A stretch of 64,000 nt of DNA from Solicoccozyma terricola. Taxonomy: Eukaryota; Basidiomycota; Tremellomycetes; Filobasidiales; Piskurozymaceae. Numbering within the stretch: position 1 is the first letter of the stretch; every line of letters begins with the position of its first letter. The DNA is taken from positions 62,001-126,000 of the forward strand of contig BCLD01000006.1 of the NCBI GenBank assembly GCA_001600875.1, in the 5' to 3' direction. The notes under the pieces were generated by a model that ran no database searches, had not been told where the DNA came from, and worked only from the letters and a program-made list of their open reading frames with translations. Below are positions 24,622 through 36,541 of this stretch, piece after piece. The position numbers and the translations under genes are program-made.

Positions 24622-25760
24622 GGTCGATCGGTGTGGTCTGACTCGTAAGATGGGAAGATGGGGGATGGGGGAATGAGAATTCTTGGACCCGAAAGGAAAG
24701 GGCTTGCAGAGTCCGATGATGCGCGCCTTTTGAATTGTTGTTTTTCTCTTTTCCTTCTTTGTTCTCTCTCGAAAGGGAGACGATAATTTCGGATAGAGAC
24801 GGTATGAGGGGATTGGGAGATACGGAGATACGGAGAGACGGCAAAGGTCGGGGCTGTGCTCCCACCCGAAGCAGGAGCAGCAGCATATCCAGCGAGCGAG
24901 CTCCCCCCACCCCCTCCCTCCACCGCCACGTGACCCCTGTAACTTTAATCTTATAAACTTTTCTTAATCTGATTACGGACGGGTGGCGCGGCGAAACAAG
25001 CGCACAATTGCCACCGCGGGAAAGTGAAACACCGAGGGATGCGAGGGTATGGTGTACCATGCTGACCCGGATGGATGGCAGCTGGGTGCTGGTGCTGGTG
25101 CTGCGGCTGCCATCGACTAGCTTATCCCCAGCATCCCTAGCATTCCCTCCTCCCTGTTCGCTGTCAGCTACCATTCCCCTCCACCCCTCGTCGTTTCGGG
25201 TCGGTTTTGGGGACACTCGTATCTCCTGCTGATTGCCAAGGAAGGCCGTCTGCTAAGAACGTAAGAACGGGTGCACACCGAAAGAGCATTCTTGGAAAAA
25301 TTAAAAGGGGCGCAGTTCGGCCGTCTCCTCGCCTCGCTGTCTCGCCTTGGACTTGAACTGCGCAAATCCAACAATCCCGAACAGACGCCGTAGCACCGCC
25401 CGACCCGGTTATCTGATTGGCGTAACACACCCACCTCTCTCGGCAGACCCAAGAGAAGTTTTGTGAGAGAAAAATCCTAAAAAAAGAGGGCACAGGAGAG
25501 GAGAGGGGAGTTTTTTTTCCCCTTCGTCCGATCTTCCCGAGCTGGATATATGTAAGCTACACCACCCGTTCCTTATCTGATAAAGGGAAAAGGGTGAAAA
25601 ATAAAAAAGTCCTTTCCCCCTCCCCTTTTCATCATCTCACTGGCCACTTCGGTTCCTCCCACTGGATAGGGAACGAGAACGAGGACAACTCCTTGAACCA
25701 CTCCTACCCCACGCATCATCATCACGCTCACCAATTTACACGCTACCGAATACACCAAGA
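24622..25760. promoter_or_regulatory. Divergent promoter, oxidoreductase / siderophore transporter, with GATA iron motif
   Basis: 1.14 kb between divergent starts. ATCTGATAA at 25575-25583 is a perfect match to ATCWGATAA, the site bound by fungal GATA-type iron repressors (SreA/Urbs1/Sre1 family, Cir1 in Cryptococcus), and lies 178 bp upstream of the transporter ATG. Two further ATCTGAT cores lie at 24967-24973 and 25411-25417. The second overlaps an inverted CCAAT box (ATTGG, 25416-25420), the core of CCAAT-complex/HapX sites. A CACGTG lies at 24927-24932. The motif matches are direct; the regulators are inferred. Confidence 0.65.
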
Positions 25761-28700
25761 ATGTCATCTACCATTCCACCAACACCTACATCTTCCACTC
25801 CCTTCTCCCATGCTCAACCTGACCCTGCACCATACTCGTTGTCTACTCCTCCGAGAGCAGAAGAAGGTGACAAGGATGTTCCAAGTGCAACTTATAATGC
25901 GGTCGAAGCGAGGAAACACAGGTTGAGAGGTGTGGCAAAAGTAGAGGCTGCACAAGGTGTTTGGGGGAAAAGATCAAAGTGGTGGTTATACCTTGGGTGA
26001 GTATCGATCCATCTCTTTGTTTTGATATTTCCCATGCTTCGGAGTGTTTGTGTTTGTGTTTTTTTTTTTTTTTGTTCGTTTTCTAATACGCAACACCCAC
26101 CACGCTGGGACAGTTTGGTACTCGCTTCATACATCTACTCTCTTGATGGATCTACCACTTGGTTCTACCTCTCTTGGGCTCAATCTTCGTTCGGTCAACA
26201 TTCATTGATTGGAACGATTCAAACTGCCCAAGGTAAGTCATCGAATCGATTCCCAGCTTACACCATTCGTCGACTGACTGTTTCACCTGGTCGGTTGGGA
26301 AAAAACAGGTATCATCATCGCTATTGGCAAACCACCAATGGCTAAACTCGCCGATGTCCTTGGAAGGGCCGAGGCGTACATGATCGTCGTATTCTTCTAC
26401 TGCCTTGGTGAGCTGTCAACGGAGAAATTTCGACGCTAAAATTTCGACCGGATTTATTCACCCTACCTCTCTACCCGATCGATTACCCATTGCACAGGTT
26501 ACATCGTCATCGCTTCCGCACAGGGTACTGGCGCTCTCGCTGCTGGTATCATCTTGGTGGGTGTTTCGGCGATCGTTCGTTCGTTCATCGTCCAATGTCC
26601 TCTTACTGATCATCGGACACATGCTACCAGTACGCTGTGGGATACACGTAAGCTCTACAATCGCCCCCACTGTTCGATTCAATATCTTGCCATACTAAAA
26701 CCAAACCCCCTTCCTCAACCCCCCCTCGTAGCGGTCTCCAACTCTTATCACAAATCATCATTGCCGATATCACCTCGATGAGGTACCGTGGATTGGTTTC
26801 CGGTCTCGTCTCCGCCCCATTCCTCGTCAATGGATTCATCGCTTCAAACGTCTACTCTTCCATATATGAACATGCAGGTTGGAGATGGGGTTACGGGATG
26901 TTGTGAGTGTTATCTCAATCATGGGAGACGAGAATCAGAATACCCATACGCATGTGGCTAATCACTTTTTTTTTTTTTTTTTTTTTCCTTCTTCTCTCAT
27001 CGCCACAGCGCAATCCTCGTCCCAGTTGCTTTGTCGCCACTCATCATCACCCTATCTTGGGCGCAACGCAAGGCGATGAAGATGGGTCTGATTGCAAGCC
27101 CCGACGAAGAAGTGGAATGGTCGGGCAGGAGGCCAGGCATGGTGAGGAAGGCTAGAGATTTCGCCGAAGAGTTGGATGTCGTTGGTGTGAGTGAAGCAGA
27201 GTGTAGTTTTGGCATCTTTGAATCGAATCGCTTGGAACGCTGACTGGTAATGTTGGCGGGAATCCAGCTTCTGTTGCTCGCTGGTGGTTGGTCTTGTCTG
27301 CTCGTTCCTATCACACTTGCCAGCGCAACTCCCGACAAGTTCGGATCCCGTGAGTGATTCGCATGTGTCACCTGCGTTTGCCCACATTTTCTTTTTCTCT
27401 AACAATATGATCTACTTCCCAGCCAACATGATCGCCATGCTCGTCATTGGTCCAATCCTCCTCGGCGCGTTCTTGTACTGGGAGCTCAGGTGGGCCAAAG
27501 AGCCGGTAGTAGCTTGGCGATTCCTCAAGAACAGGAACATCATAGGCGCCGCTCTCATCGGATTGTGAGTGTTCCTGATTTCAATAAAGGTAAATAGAAT
27601 GAGAGCACAGTTGACATCCCCCCACCCACATTTGTAGCTTTGACTTTGTGTCCTTCTACATTTCCTACCTCTACCTTTACTCCTTCGTCGCCGTCACCAA
27701 GCCATGGTCCCTCGTGAACTTGGGTTACTTCGCTATCTGCATCAGCGTCGCCCTCACGTTCTTCGCCATCATGGCCGGCATTATCATGGTGTATTGGCGA
27801 AAGTGGAAGGTGAGTCGTTTGGTTCCAAATCGAAATGTTAAATTTCAGCTAAACCTGGCCATCGCCTTTCTAGGTGTTGCTCATCGTCGGTCTTTGCATT
27901 CGTCTTATCGGGTCCGGCCTCATGGTACACTCTCGTGGTGCCAAGGGATCGTGAGTCGTTGCGCATCATTGCAGTTACCCCGCATGAGCTGACGTCGGTA
28001 AATTTTCTGTGACACAGAAGTAAGCCATCGACCCTTATATCGCATCTAGAAGCGATCGCGCTAACCTCTCCGACGGAACCCTTGCTACAGCCGCCGAACT
28101 GGTCATGAATCAAATCCTTCAGGGATGGGGTGGTGGTTTCGCCGCCGTCATCAGCCAAGTCGCAGCCCAGGGTAGCGTCAGTCATGCTGACGTTGCAACT
28201 GTGACCGCCGTCGTCCTTTTAATCACTGAGATGGGTACCAGTGTTGGTAACGCCATCGCTGGAGGTGTATGGGCGTAAGTAGCGCCCCATCTGATTCCAC
28301 TTGAACCTCTACTAATTTGGTTTGCCTTGGTATGCGCCTCGTAGGAGCGAAATGCCTCGTTACCTAGAGGAATACCTTCCATCAACAGTCAACGCTACTG
28401 AGCGAGCGACGTTGTTCGGATCAATCTCTGCAATTGCGGCGTAAGTTGGCTGCTACCTCATCCACCTCGATCTCTCCATTTACGCCGCCTTGTCTTTCCT
28501 TTAGATACCCTATCGACGACCCAGTCCGTGTCGGCGCAACCAGGGCCTACGAGGAGGTCATGAAGCACCTCACCATTGCCGCAACCTGCATCGCGGTCGT
28601 TCCCTTGCTTATTGCCATCTTTGTCATGAAGGACTTCAGGCTCTCAGACCGACAGAACGAGTTCGATCATTCTGGCTTGTCAGGCGCACCAGCCAGGGAC

Positions 28701-28781
28701 AGCGACTCCGTGCACACGTCTTCGAACGATCACAGCATCGAGGAGGACGACAAAAAAGGAGCTCCAGTCAGTGCTTTATAG
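25761..28781 (+). CDS. SIT1: Siderophore-iron transporter, MFS superfamily (SIT1/Arn type)
   Basis: Twelve or so exons give one continuous MFS protein. The N-terminal cytosolic tail ends KVEAAQGVWGKRSKWWLYLG. Then come LVLASYIYSLDGSTTWFYLS, GIIIAIGKPPMAKLADVLGR (the MFS loop 2-3 motif), AEAYMIVVFFYCLGYIVIAS, YRGLVSGLVSAPFLVNGFIA, WRWGYGMF, KNRNIIGAALIGFFDFVSFY, and AVVLLITEMGTSVGNAIAGG. The C-terminal part has LPSTVNATERATLFGSISAI and an acidic tail ending at 28781. The YIYSLDGSTTW and extended C-terminal loop (14 predicted membrane segments) are typical of siderophore transporters, which import ferric chelates across the plasma membrane or endosome. The upstream GATA motif fits repression in iron-replete cells. 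Cognate siderophore unknown. Confidence 0.92.
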
Positions 28782-29175
28782 ATACGATATGATAGATGAG
28801 GTGGAACGTCATAATAATATTCAAGGGATGTACGTTCTCGGATGATAATAATGGTGCGCATGGCTCAAAGCCGACGTTGTCGATAAGGGCAACAGGTCCC
28901 CCCTGTAAGGGATTTCCCACCTGAGAAAGAGCGCTGAGATGAAGGCCGAGAGCAGGGCCGGTGTCAGCCTCGGGAGGAGACGTTAAGACAATGGACCTAG
29001 TGAACATTATCGGGATGCTCTTGAACCGACGACCGGCACGTCTATCTCCGTCCCTGTCTCTGCCTAAAACGCCCGCCTCTACAGACTGGACCGGACGAGG
29101 TTCCGATTACGACTGCATCGACACAGATCTGCGAATGAGTGATGATATGGAATTGGACATATGAAGTTGAGGTTG
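28782..29175. other. Convergent 3' region with a short uncertain ORF
   Basis: Between the siderophore transporter stop and the DNAJC11-like stop. A plus-strand frame from ATG 28990 to 29164 (MDLVNIIGMLLNRRPARLSP ... MELDI) is too short to judge and almost meets the opposing stop. Probably 3' UTR of both neighbours. Confidence 0.4.
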
Positions 29176-31713
29176 TTACAGCTCCCATTCCGTATCGCGA
29201 GCACCCTCTATTGCGTGTGCCCGGAGGGGTGCCCTCAGTCCTGATACATCGTCAACCGACACCTCATGCAGGCGTGATCTGAATAGATAGCGGACCCGAA
29301 GGGTCTTTGGCTCTCCCATACATGGATCCTACGAATATCGGTATTAGTGAGTTGACCAGTGAAGCAAAACAGTGAAATCAACTCACGTAAAAGCCAAGGA
29401 TATTGAACTTCGCTCTTCCTCCTGGTATGAAAAGATGCCCGTTGTTGACCAGGGCTTGCACTGGCACGGTAACATCCTCGATTTTATCTTGTCTCCCTTC
29501 AGTCTCGCTCATTCCATGCGGCGTAAAGCAGGATGATAAACCATAGTGAGCGGAGACGATAATTAGGCCTGTCGAGTGATATGTCATTAGCTCCGACTGC
29601 GAAATGCCCGCAGATTCTTCACTCACCATCACTAGCCTGCTCTTGAGCTACCTTCCGTTGCACCTGATCTTCCATCAGTGCGATAGCTTCTAGAGCCTCT
29701 GCCTTCTTTTGTTCCAGGTACTCTGCATGTTCCTCCTGCAGTTCCCTCACTTTGCTGCACGAGTACAACACGAAAGATCAGGCCACTGTCCTTAGCAAGC
29801 GACAGAAGAAACACCGGACTCACTCCTTCGTTTGTCTCCGTCTCCGAGGGTTGAAGAAGAGGTAATGCAAAGCCACGACGGCCGTTGACGGAACGACAGT
29901 CGAGAAGAACAGCACGGACGGGTTCAGGTCTTGTGACAGCAAGATCGGTATGACAACCTTTTGACCAAGGCGACGGAACCTGTTGGAGGCAGAGAACCGT
30001 CAGGAGGGAAACTATATGACAGAACACGACTGAACTCACTTGAAGCGGAAAGTAATGCCACCGGGCAAGGCCGCCGTTACTCCCAATCCGACTCTCGTCG
30101 TCTCGGTCATCTGCCTTTCACCATTCAGGAAGGCTTGTAGGCCAATTCCTCCACCCTCTCCAACTCCCAAAGAGGTCCCAAGCTTGATCTTCAGTCCATC
30201 TAGGACCTTGATGGAGTAATCCATTGCTAGCTGACTCTCGGAAGGCCCACCACTGATAGTTCCCGTCCAAGCGGACCCTTGTGAACCTTGATTTGTCAGA
30301 CCCAGCGAGACTGAAGAGCTGTCCTGACGACCAAGAGATCCAGCAAGACCTTTACCCCAAGGACCGAGCTCGTAGAATCCAGATTTACCCGCTGTGCGAG
30401 TGGATAGCAGAATGTCAGCAATATGCAAGAAGAGAAGTTAACTTCCACGACGTACTGATGAAAGCAGTCGTTCGACCAAATACTCGACGACCAAGAGTAA
30501 CAGTCAGTGACGGTGGCGCCTTGACGGTCTGCTGGATTGCGTTTAACGTCAAAAATCTGCTCGAAGTCAACCCCGTTAGTGGAATATAACGTTTGCGAGA
30601 GGATGCGTGTGCACTCACGTATCCTCGTCAAATGTATATGTTGCTTTAGCCGTTTGTATTCTGGGATGCAGTATGCTGGTGCCAGCCTGTTTCGGTCTTG
30701 GGTCAGTGTTTAGTGGGCTCGTAAGCAACCGCACGATGCTCACTTCTATCCAGAAACGAGGACTAAATTGGTGACGAACGGTCCCGACGACGTTACCCCC
30801 TCCTGCTCCATTCCGAGCCAACATCTGACCTTGCCATACTAATTGCGTGTTTGCATTGATGGGTGTCTGTGGAAACGAAATAAATAAATTGTCATACGAA
30901 CGAGTCATTAAGCCAGGAAGCATCATGTGACACCGCACCCACCTCGAAGCTATGTTTCATAGCAATCTGACCCAGTCTAGCTCTCTGCAGCCTCGAGAAC
31001 GGATCATGGGAAACTCCTTGCACCAAGTTCCGATTGATGAAGAAAGTTTCGGGGAGGAAGACGGCTCTGGCATCGATGGAACAGGCTATATCGCCTTTAG
31101 AGGAGACCATCGATTCTACCGCTTGTTGACGCTTCTCATAGACTTGTTGCTTAAAGTGACGGCGGAGCTTACAGCAGACAGTTGGATCAACCTCCTTGCA
31201 ATAACGATATTTTCATTCTTCCACCACTCACCTGCTCCGGCGTCCTCAACCTCCTACCAACCTCCCAATTCGTTTTCAATCCTTCCTCACCCAACAGATC
31301 ATACACCGCTCGCTTCTGAGGGTTCATGAGTATCTCATAGGCTCTTTGTATCTCCCGGAAGTGCCGTTCGGCAGCTTCCTTGTGTGCTGGATCTTGATTT
31401 CGATCTGGGTGGTAGATGACGGCCAGGGAGCGGTAACGCTCACGGATTTCAGCGTCGGACGCAGTTGTGGTGAGGTTGAGAATTGTACTATTATGAAACA
31501 AGGACACCATCAATGAGAATTCCTTGCCAAGTCCCCACGATGCAGAGCCACTTACTATAACCCCTGATGCTGACGCTCCTGCATCAACTCTTCTGTGCTC
31601 TGTCCACCGAACAATGTGTCCTCATCGGGATCATCCCGGAAAACTGGACCATCACGACCTTCAGGGAAAGAGCGACGATAGCTCGTAGAGGGTCCGTTAT
31701 CGTCGTCGTCCAT
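29176..31713 (-). CDS. DNAJC11-like J-domain protein
   Basis: ATG at 31713 (MDDDDNGPSTSYRRSF). The J domain follows directly: YNSTILNLTTTASDAEIRER, then YRSLAVIYHPDRNQDPAHKE with the HPD tripeptide, then IQRAYEILMNPQKRAVYD and LLGEEGL. Downstream exons encode the beta-rich middle region (RAVFLPETFFINRNLVQGVS, NTQLVWQGQMLARNGAGGG, PGGITFRFK), a single hydrophobic segment (VLFFSTVVPSTAVVALHYLF), a charged coiled coil (KVRELQEEHAEYLEQKKAEA) and the DUF3395-type C-terminal domain (GLIIVSAHYGL; LRVRYLFRSRLHEVSVDD). This is the DNAJC11 layout, a J protein linked to mitochondrial outer membrane, MICOS and cristae organisation in animals. Stop at 29176. Budding yeast lacks an obvious orthologue; basidiomycetes commonly keep one. 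Confidence 0.88.
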
Positions 31714-32047
31714 GTTATGTTGAGGTAGCAGAAGGAGGTGACGAGCGATGTATGTATGGAGATGGATGGGTGCCCTCAAGGGTCGATCGATTTAAACGCG
31801 AACGAACGATCAATTTGCCGCGTCAGCAACTGGAGAGCTTGCCGATTCGTTCGACATGGAAGATTCATTCGGCAGCTCTCTTGCGGTGTCGCCTGCAAAC
31901 GCAGCGAACAGACAAGCATAGTAGATAGAGTCATCGATACAACGCTCAGCCAGACAGCAGTCGAACCCTCGTTTCCAACATCTAAGAGCAAAACAATCAT
32001 TATAGAGACCCAACATTCCGACGTTCTTCCTCCTCTTGAAACCCCTC
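31714..32047. promoter_or_regulatory. Intergenic: promoter of the DNAJC11-like gene
   Basis: 334 bp between the DNAJC11-like start and the stop of the next minus-strand gene. No coding signal and no motif I would name. Confidence 0.5.
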
Positions 32048-35000
32048 TTATCCCTGCTCAAAGTTATCCGCCTGCATCTGGTACAAGAATGTCTCGAGAT
32101 CGTTCATCGCACCCAAGTTTCCATGAGCAGGTAATACTCCACCTGCAAGATACTGGAATTGCATATCGAAATCCATCCCGTCGTCCTCGTTCGGAGCATT
32201 CGCAAAGTCGTCTTCGTACACATGCGTGTTTCCTTGGGGAACAAAGTATGGACCGACGCCAAATGCCATGTGATTAGGAGGTGATTGTTGAATAACATGA
32301 CCATGATGGATGAGGTTTCCTGCCTGCGGCACCATCTCGGGAAGCACACCGCCGTTGCCTTCGAATCCAGGCTGCATGAATGGCTGCTGCCCACCATCCG
32401 ACAGCCCCATTCGCACATGAGACACCATTGTGGTCGACATCGGTATTCCATCCTGCCCGCTGACCACGGAGAAAGGTAAAGTGCCACTCGCAACTATTTG
32501 ACTGCCGCTTCCGAAGCTTCCATTTGAATCCTGAGTGAGGGTTGGGGTCGTCACAGGAGATTGCGACCCAGCAAGTCTTCCGCCAGGCCTCGCGCCACCC
32601 GGAGATGACACGGCGACTCTTCTCAGTGTCGGGGCGTTGGACAAGTGCGATAGATCGTCGTCCTCCAGAGATCTAGTGTTCTCAGCACCAGCAGGGCCAG
32701 CGGACTGGGATGTATTGCCGTTGTGATTGGGTTGATTGACAGACATCATCGCGGCACTGGATTTCTGGCGGAGACGGCGTAGAATTACCTAACGAGGATA
32801 ACGAGTCGAGTCATTTAGCTTATATACGCCAAGTTCTCGAGACCGCGAAGACACCCACTAAACTGTTCTTCGCCTTGCTTCCATCAACGGCTGCCTCAGC
32901 AAGATCGCAAGCGATGACTAGAGACTGGTACGCAGGCATTGCGAATGCGGAACTTGGGGCACCAATACAAACGGCAGCCCTGGTAGAAGAAGAATTGTCA
33001 ACTCAGGGTTAAACCAGTCAGGCGCCGGCAAGCTCACAAGCACACTGCTGCTGAGAATGAGTGAAACCTGTCAAAGAGGTCAGTGGTCAGCTTACAGCTC
33101 ATACGGCGTGAAAAATGCAAAATGTACCAAAAGAACCACCATCTAATGAACGACGAGGAGAACAATCAGTACAGTCGCTCAGCTTGATAACGACGTACCA
33201 CGCGGCGCTCACCTTGCTACCAGCGACTGGTGGTAGATGACACTCTGTCTGACTATTGCGATCATTTGGACAGCCGACTCGAATACGGCTACGAATGACT
33301 TGGAGAATCGCCGTTCGTTTCGGGATGGGTCGGCAGGGTCCTAAGCGTGAGGACTGAATGTTAGCTTCTCCTGTCAAGGTTCTCCTGTCAAAATTCAGGC
33401 AGACATCAGACGCACCTCCTGAATTGCCTTGGTAAAATAGGCTCGATGCAGGTAGATTCTAGTCTCCCTGACGAGCAACCGAATGTTATATCGGTGGATG
33501 ACGATGTGAGGGTGAACTTCCGGTCCATACGGCAGGTCAGATGCATCCAAAGCTGGTAGCATTTCAGCCGAGAGTACTTTGCGGAATTTTTGGATTTCTT
33601 CGTCGATCTCCTTGACATAACGATAACTCCCGGGCGTGACTTTGGTTTGTTCGTGGATCACTCTGTCCATGATGTGGACGAGTCGGTACTTGCAACTGTG
33701 ATATCCGTCACCGTCGGGTAAAAGGCTGTGAGGAAGATCGGCTCCGGGGTACTTGGAGTCGAGATCCCGGTTCCTAATGCTGCAGGGGCGAGCAAAAGAC
33801 ATCGCCTGCAGACGGTCGATCATAATCATCTCCCAAAAGACCTTTCGTCGCTCCTCAATTTCGTAGGGTGTCAACCCACGGAAGGTCGTTCCATCACGAT
33901 GAAGTCCCAGGGAGATGACGATCTTCATCGCTGCTCCAAGGATTGGCCAGCACATATTGGACCCGTTGGGTGAAGAATCGTTAACGAGGTAGTTGCACAT
34001 GAGATTGAGAGCTTGAACGGTAGCGATGCAGGGGTGCTCGAATGCGCCACCGACGGTGAGGGATGCACGACCCAGGCGGAAAAGTTCGCCTGCGCGACGT
34101 GGATCTACGAAGTAATGGTGGTCTGAGGACTGTATTACAAATAGCAACCGGCGAAGGGAAACTCACAAGGCTCTCTTGCTGGGTCAAATAACACCCCAAG
34201 CGACATGACGAAGAACACGCACGCCAGCTTGTGAGGATGAGGTACCGTTTCCGACTGATACACGGCGTACAGTAGGTCATTGTCGAAGATTGGTCGCTGC
34301 AAAAACATTTCTTCACCGAGTGAGCAAAAGTCTGATCAGCGACATGGTAGCGCCACACTAACCGGTATCACATCATAATTCCAACTTGCGTTCTCCCAAT
34401 ACTTTTCAACATAACCCTTCCCTTCCATATCCCAGGCCGGCAGTCTCTCCCAAAGCTGACCAAGCGTCATCCTCTCGCCACCGCCTCCACCGCCAACAGG
34501 GAAATCACCTAGTAAGTCATGTTGTCCGCTCTCAACGTTCGAACCGACATTCCAGCTGAGGCCGATGTTCTCCGAGTCTATCAGGCTCATATCGGAATTG
34601 GAGGAGTCCGTTCGTATGAAGGGGTACGAAGCCGCCGGCCGATCAAGCATCGACGACGAAGGCGGTGATGAAGGTCCCTCATTCTGTTTCATCGCATCTC
34701 ATACATCAGCGTCTCGCTTTTCTCGTGGCTGAGCCATTCACTCACATGCAGGTAATTGCTTCCAGCACTTGCACCGACAAACACGGCTTCACCATTATTT
34801 CCGATAGTCAAAGTACCCAGAGAAATCTCTTCCAATCTCTCTTCGTCCTCTTCCTCCACCCCTTCCAATTCCGGTTCAAGTTTCACTCCATTGGCATACG
34901 GCTTTGGCCTTCCTGATCCACCGGATAAAGGACTAGATCCCGGTCGACCGCCACCAGTTGGTGATGATTTCGTCTTCGTCCTAGGAGAAAACAAGTACGT

Positions 35001-35701
35001 GTTCAACAAGAGAGGATGAGCGCCTCTGCTCACTTTCCCATGTGAGATTGCTAGAGCTTTTTCGAGTTGTTCGATTCGTGAATGCAGCTCCTCGGTATCA
35101 GCGAGGATCAGACGTTTGGCTTTACCGCCTGTCATTGACCCGATAGGACATATTTGTTCGACGCCGCGACGGATGCAGGAACTGCATGGCCATTCTCTAT
35201 CAACGAGAAAAGAAGGGTGTGGCAAAGACACTCGATCAGGTACCGAATCATGCTTCACCATCCAGTAGACACAAAGACTGCAACTCACCTTGAACACTTC
35301 AGCTTCAATCTCTTACCTAACACACCCATACCGTCAAACAGCACATCAGTTCACGCCTCATACACCTCGACCCGAGGACCGCAAGCACGGATCAACCACT
35401 CACATTCCGCACAGCTATATGTTTGTCTCTTTCCCGATGACTTCCCATCCTTCCCATCTTTAGATTCCTTACCCTCCTTGTCAGTCTGATCTGGATCACC
35501 ACTCATCGTACTTGACTGATCGGGATTCTGGGATAACACCGAGGTCTTTGATAGAGATTGATCACTCATTTCGGATTCCATCTTTGACATGTTATCATCA
35601 TCATCCTCTGGTATTGGTAGCGGTGCTCGAGACGACGTGCGAGCAACTCCACGAGCACCGCCGCCAGATTGTCGCCTACCCTCGACCCCGTTCCTTCGCA
35701 T
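32048..35701 (-). CDS. Zn2Cys6 transcription factor with fungal-specific trans domain
   Basis: ATG chosen at 35701 (MRRNGVEGRRQSGGG), since the longer upstream frame has no ATG. The N-terminus is rich in Asp/Ser/Lys. The zinc cluster is split over three exons: KRQTYSCAEC, a 28-nt microexon at 35289-35316 giving KRLKLKCS, and REWPCSSCIRRGVEQICPIG. Spacing is C-x2-C-x6-C-x5-C-x2-C-x8-C. A linker helix follows (LILADTEELHSRIEQLEKAL). The middle exons (33395-34360) hold the fungal_trans domain: GELFRLGRASLTVGGAFEH, KIVISLGLHRDGTTFRGLTP and YEIEERRKVFWEMIMIDRLQ, with the YRLVHIMDRV and VHPHIVIHRYNIRLLVRETR helices after it. The C-terminal 230 residues are Gly/Gln/Pro rich. A nuclear regulator; regulon not predictable. 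Not an ERT1 paralogue by domain content. Confidence 0.88.
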
Positions 35702-36541
35702 TCCAAAGAGTCTTGCAACCACTGATTTACTCTAATTCCCAAGTGATCGTCGTCGTCGTGCTGTTCAGATATCCCGTGAAAGTCCTCCTGAGCCACTGAG
35801 TAGAGTTGCGTTTTTGATTCACTTCACTATATTTCGTATTTTTCCGTCGTCTTCCGGAGGTTTGATGTTATGTGATGTCTCTATCCCGATCTTTAGGAAG
35901 AATCTATACGTCCCAAGGAACCAAAAATCTGGAAGCAATCTAACACCTGCTCATCATCCGTCTTTACTCGGATGATCCCTTGTTCCGGTTCGTTTCGATA
36001 TTATCCAACAAGTTGTTAAGCTGGCCACTTGCTCTATCTGATCGACTCGTTGTGTCGTGTGTCGCCACCAGCCTAGATACTGCCTCTATACCTCGTGCGA
36101 AAACTTCAAACTCCTTCTTCCACCAAGCGACCTGTTGTCCTTATCAGCGCTTGTTTGATGTCCCCCGTCTAGGTGGTGGTAATTGCGATCAGAGCGGGTG
36201 AACAAGGGTGGAGGGTGACGGTAGGGGTAGAAGGCGATACTGAGGGAGTAACGTGGCGGTTTGCTGCTGTCCTGATGCGCAGCTCCCAGCCGACGTTTGA
36301 GACGAGGGTGTGATCATGAGCAGCAGCAACAACCCCTGGATCAATTGAGTTGTATCTGGGAACAGACCCGACCACACAGATCCGCGGTGCAGCAGCGTCG
36401 CCACCGGCCACCGGCCACCCCCCACAACCCCCGTTTGTCTACAAGCCCCCCTCCTTCTTCCACCACCGTCGGGTTTCAGCAGCTCGCACACCCCCATCCA
36501 GATATATCCAGGCACCCCCATCATCTATCGCGAATACATCT
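35702..36541. promoter_or_regulatory. Intergenic: Zn2Cys6 regulator promoter and HIS3 3' flank
   Basis: 840 bp. Long open frames on both strands here are Pro/His/Gln-rich and inconsistent with a gene. I see no RNA gene. The length would allow upstream open frames or a 5' UTR intron for the regulator, but none could be defined. Confidence 0.45.
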
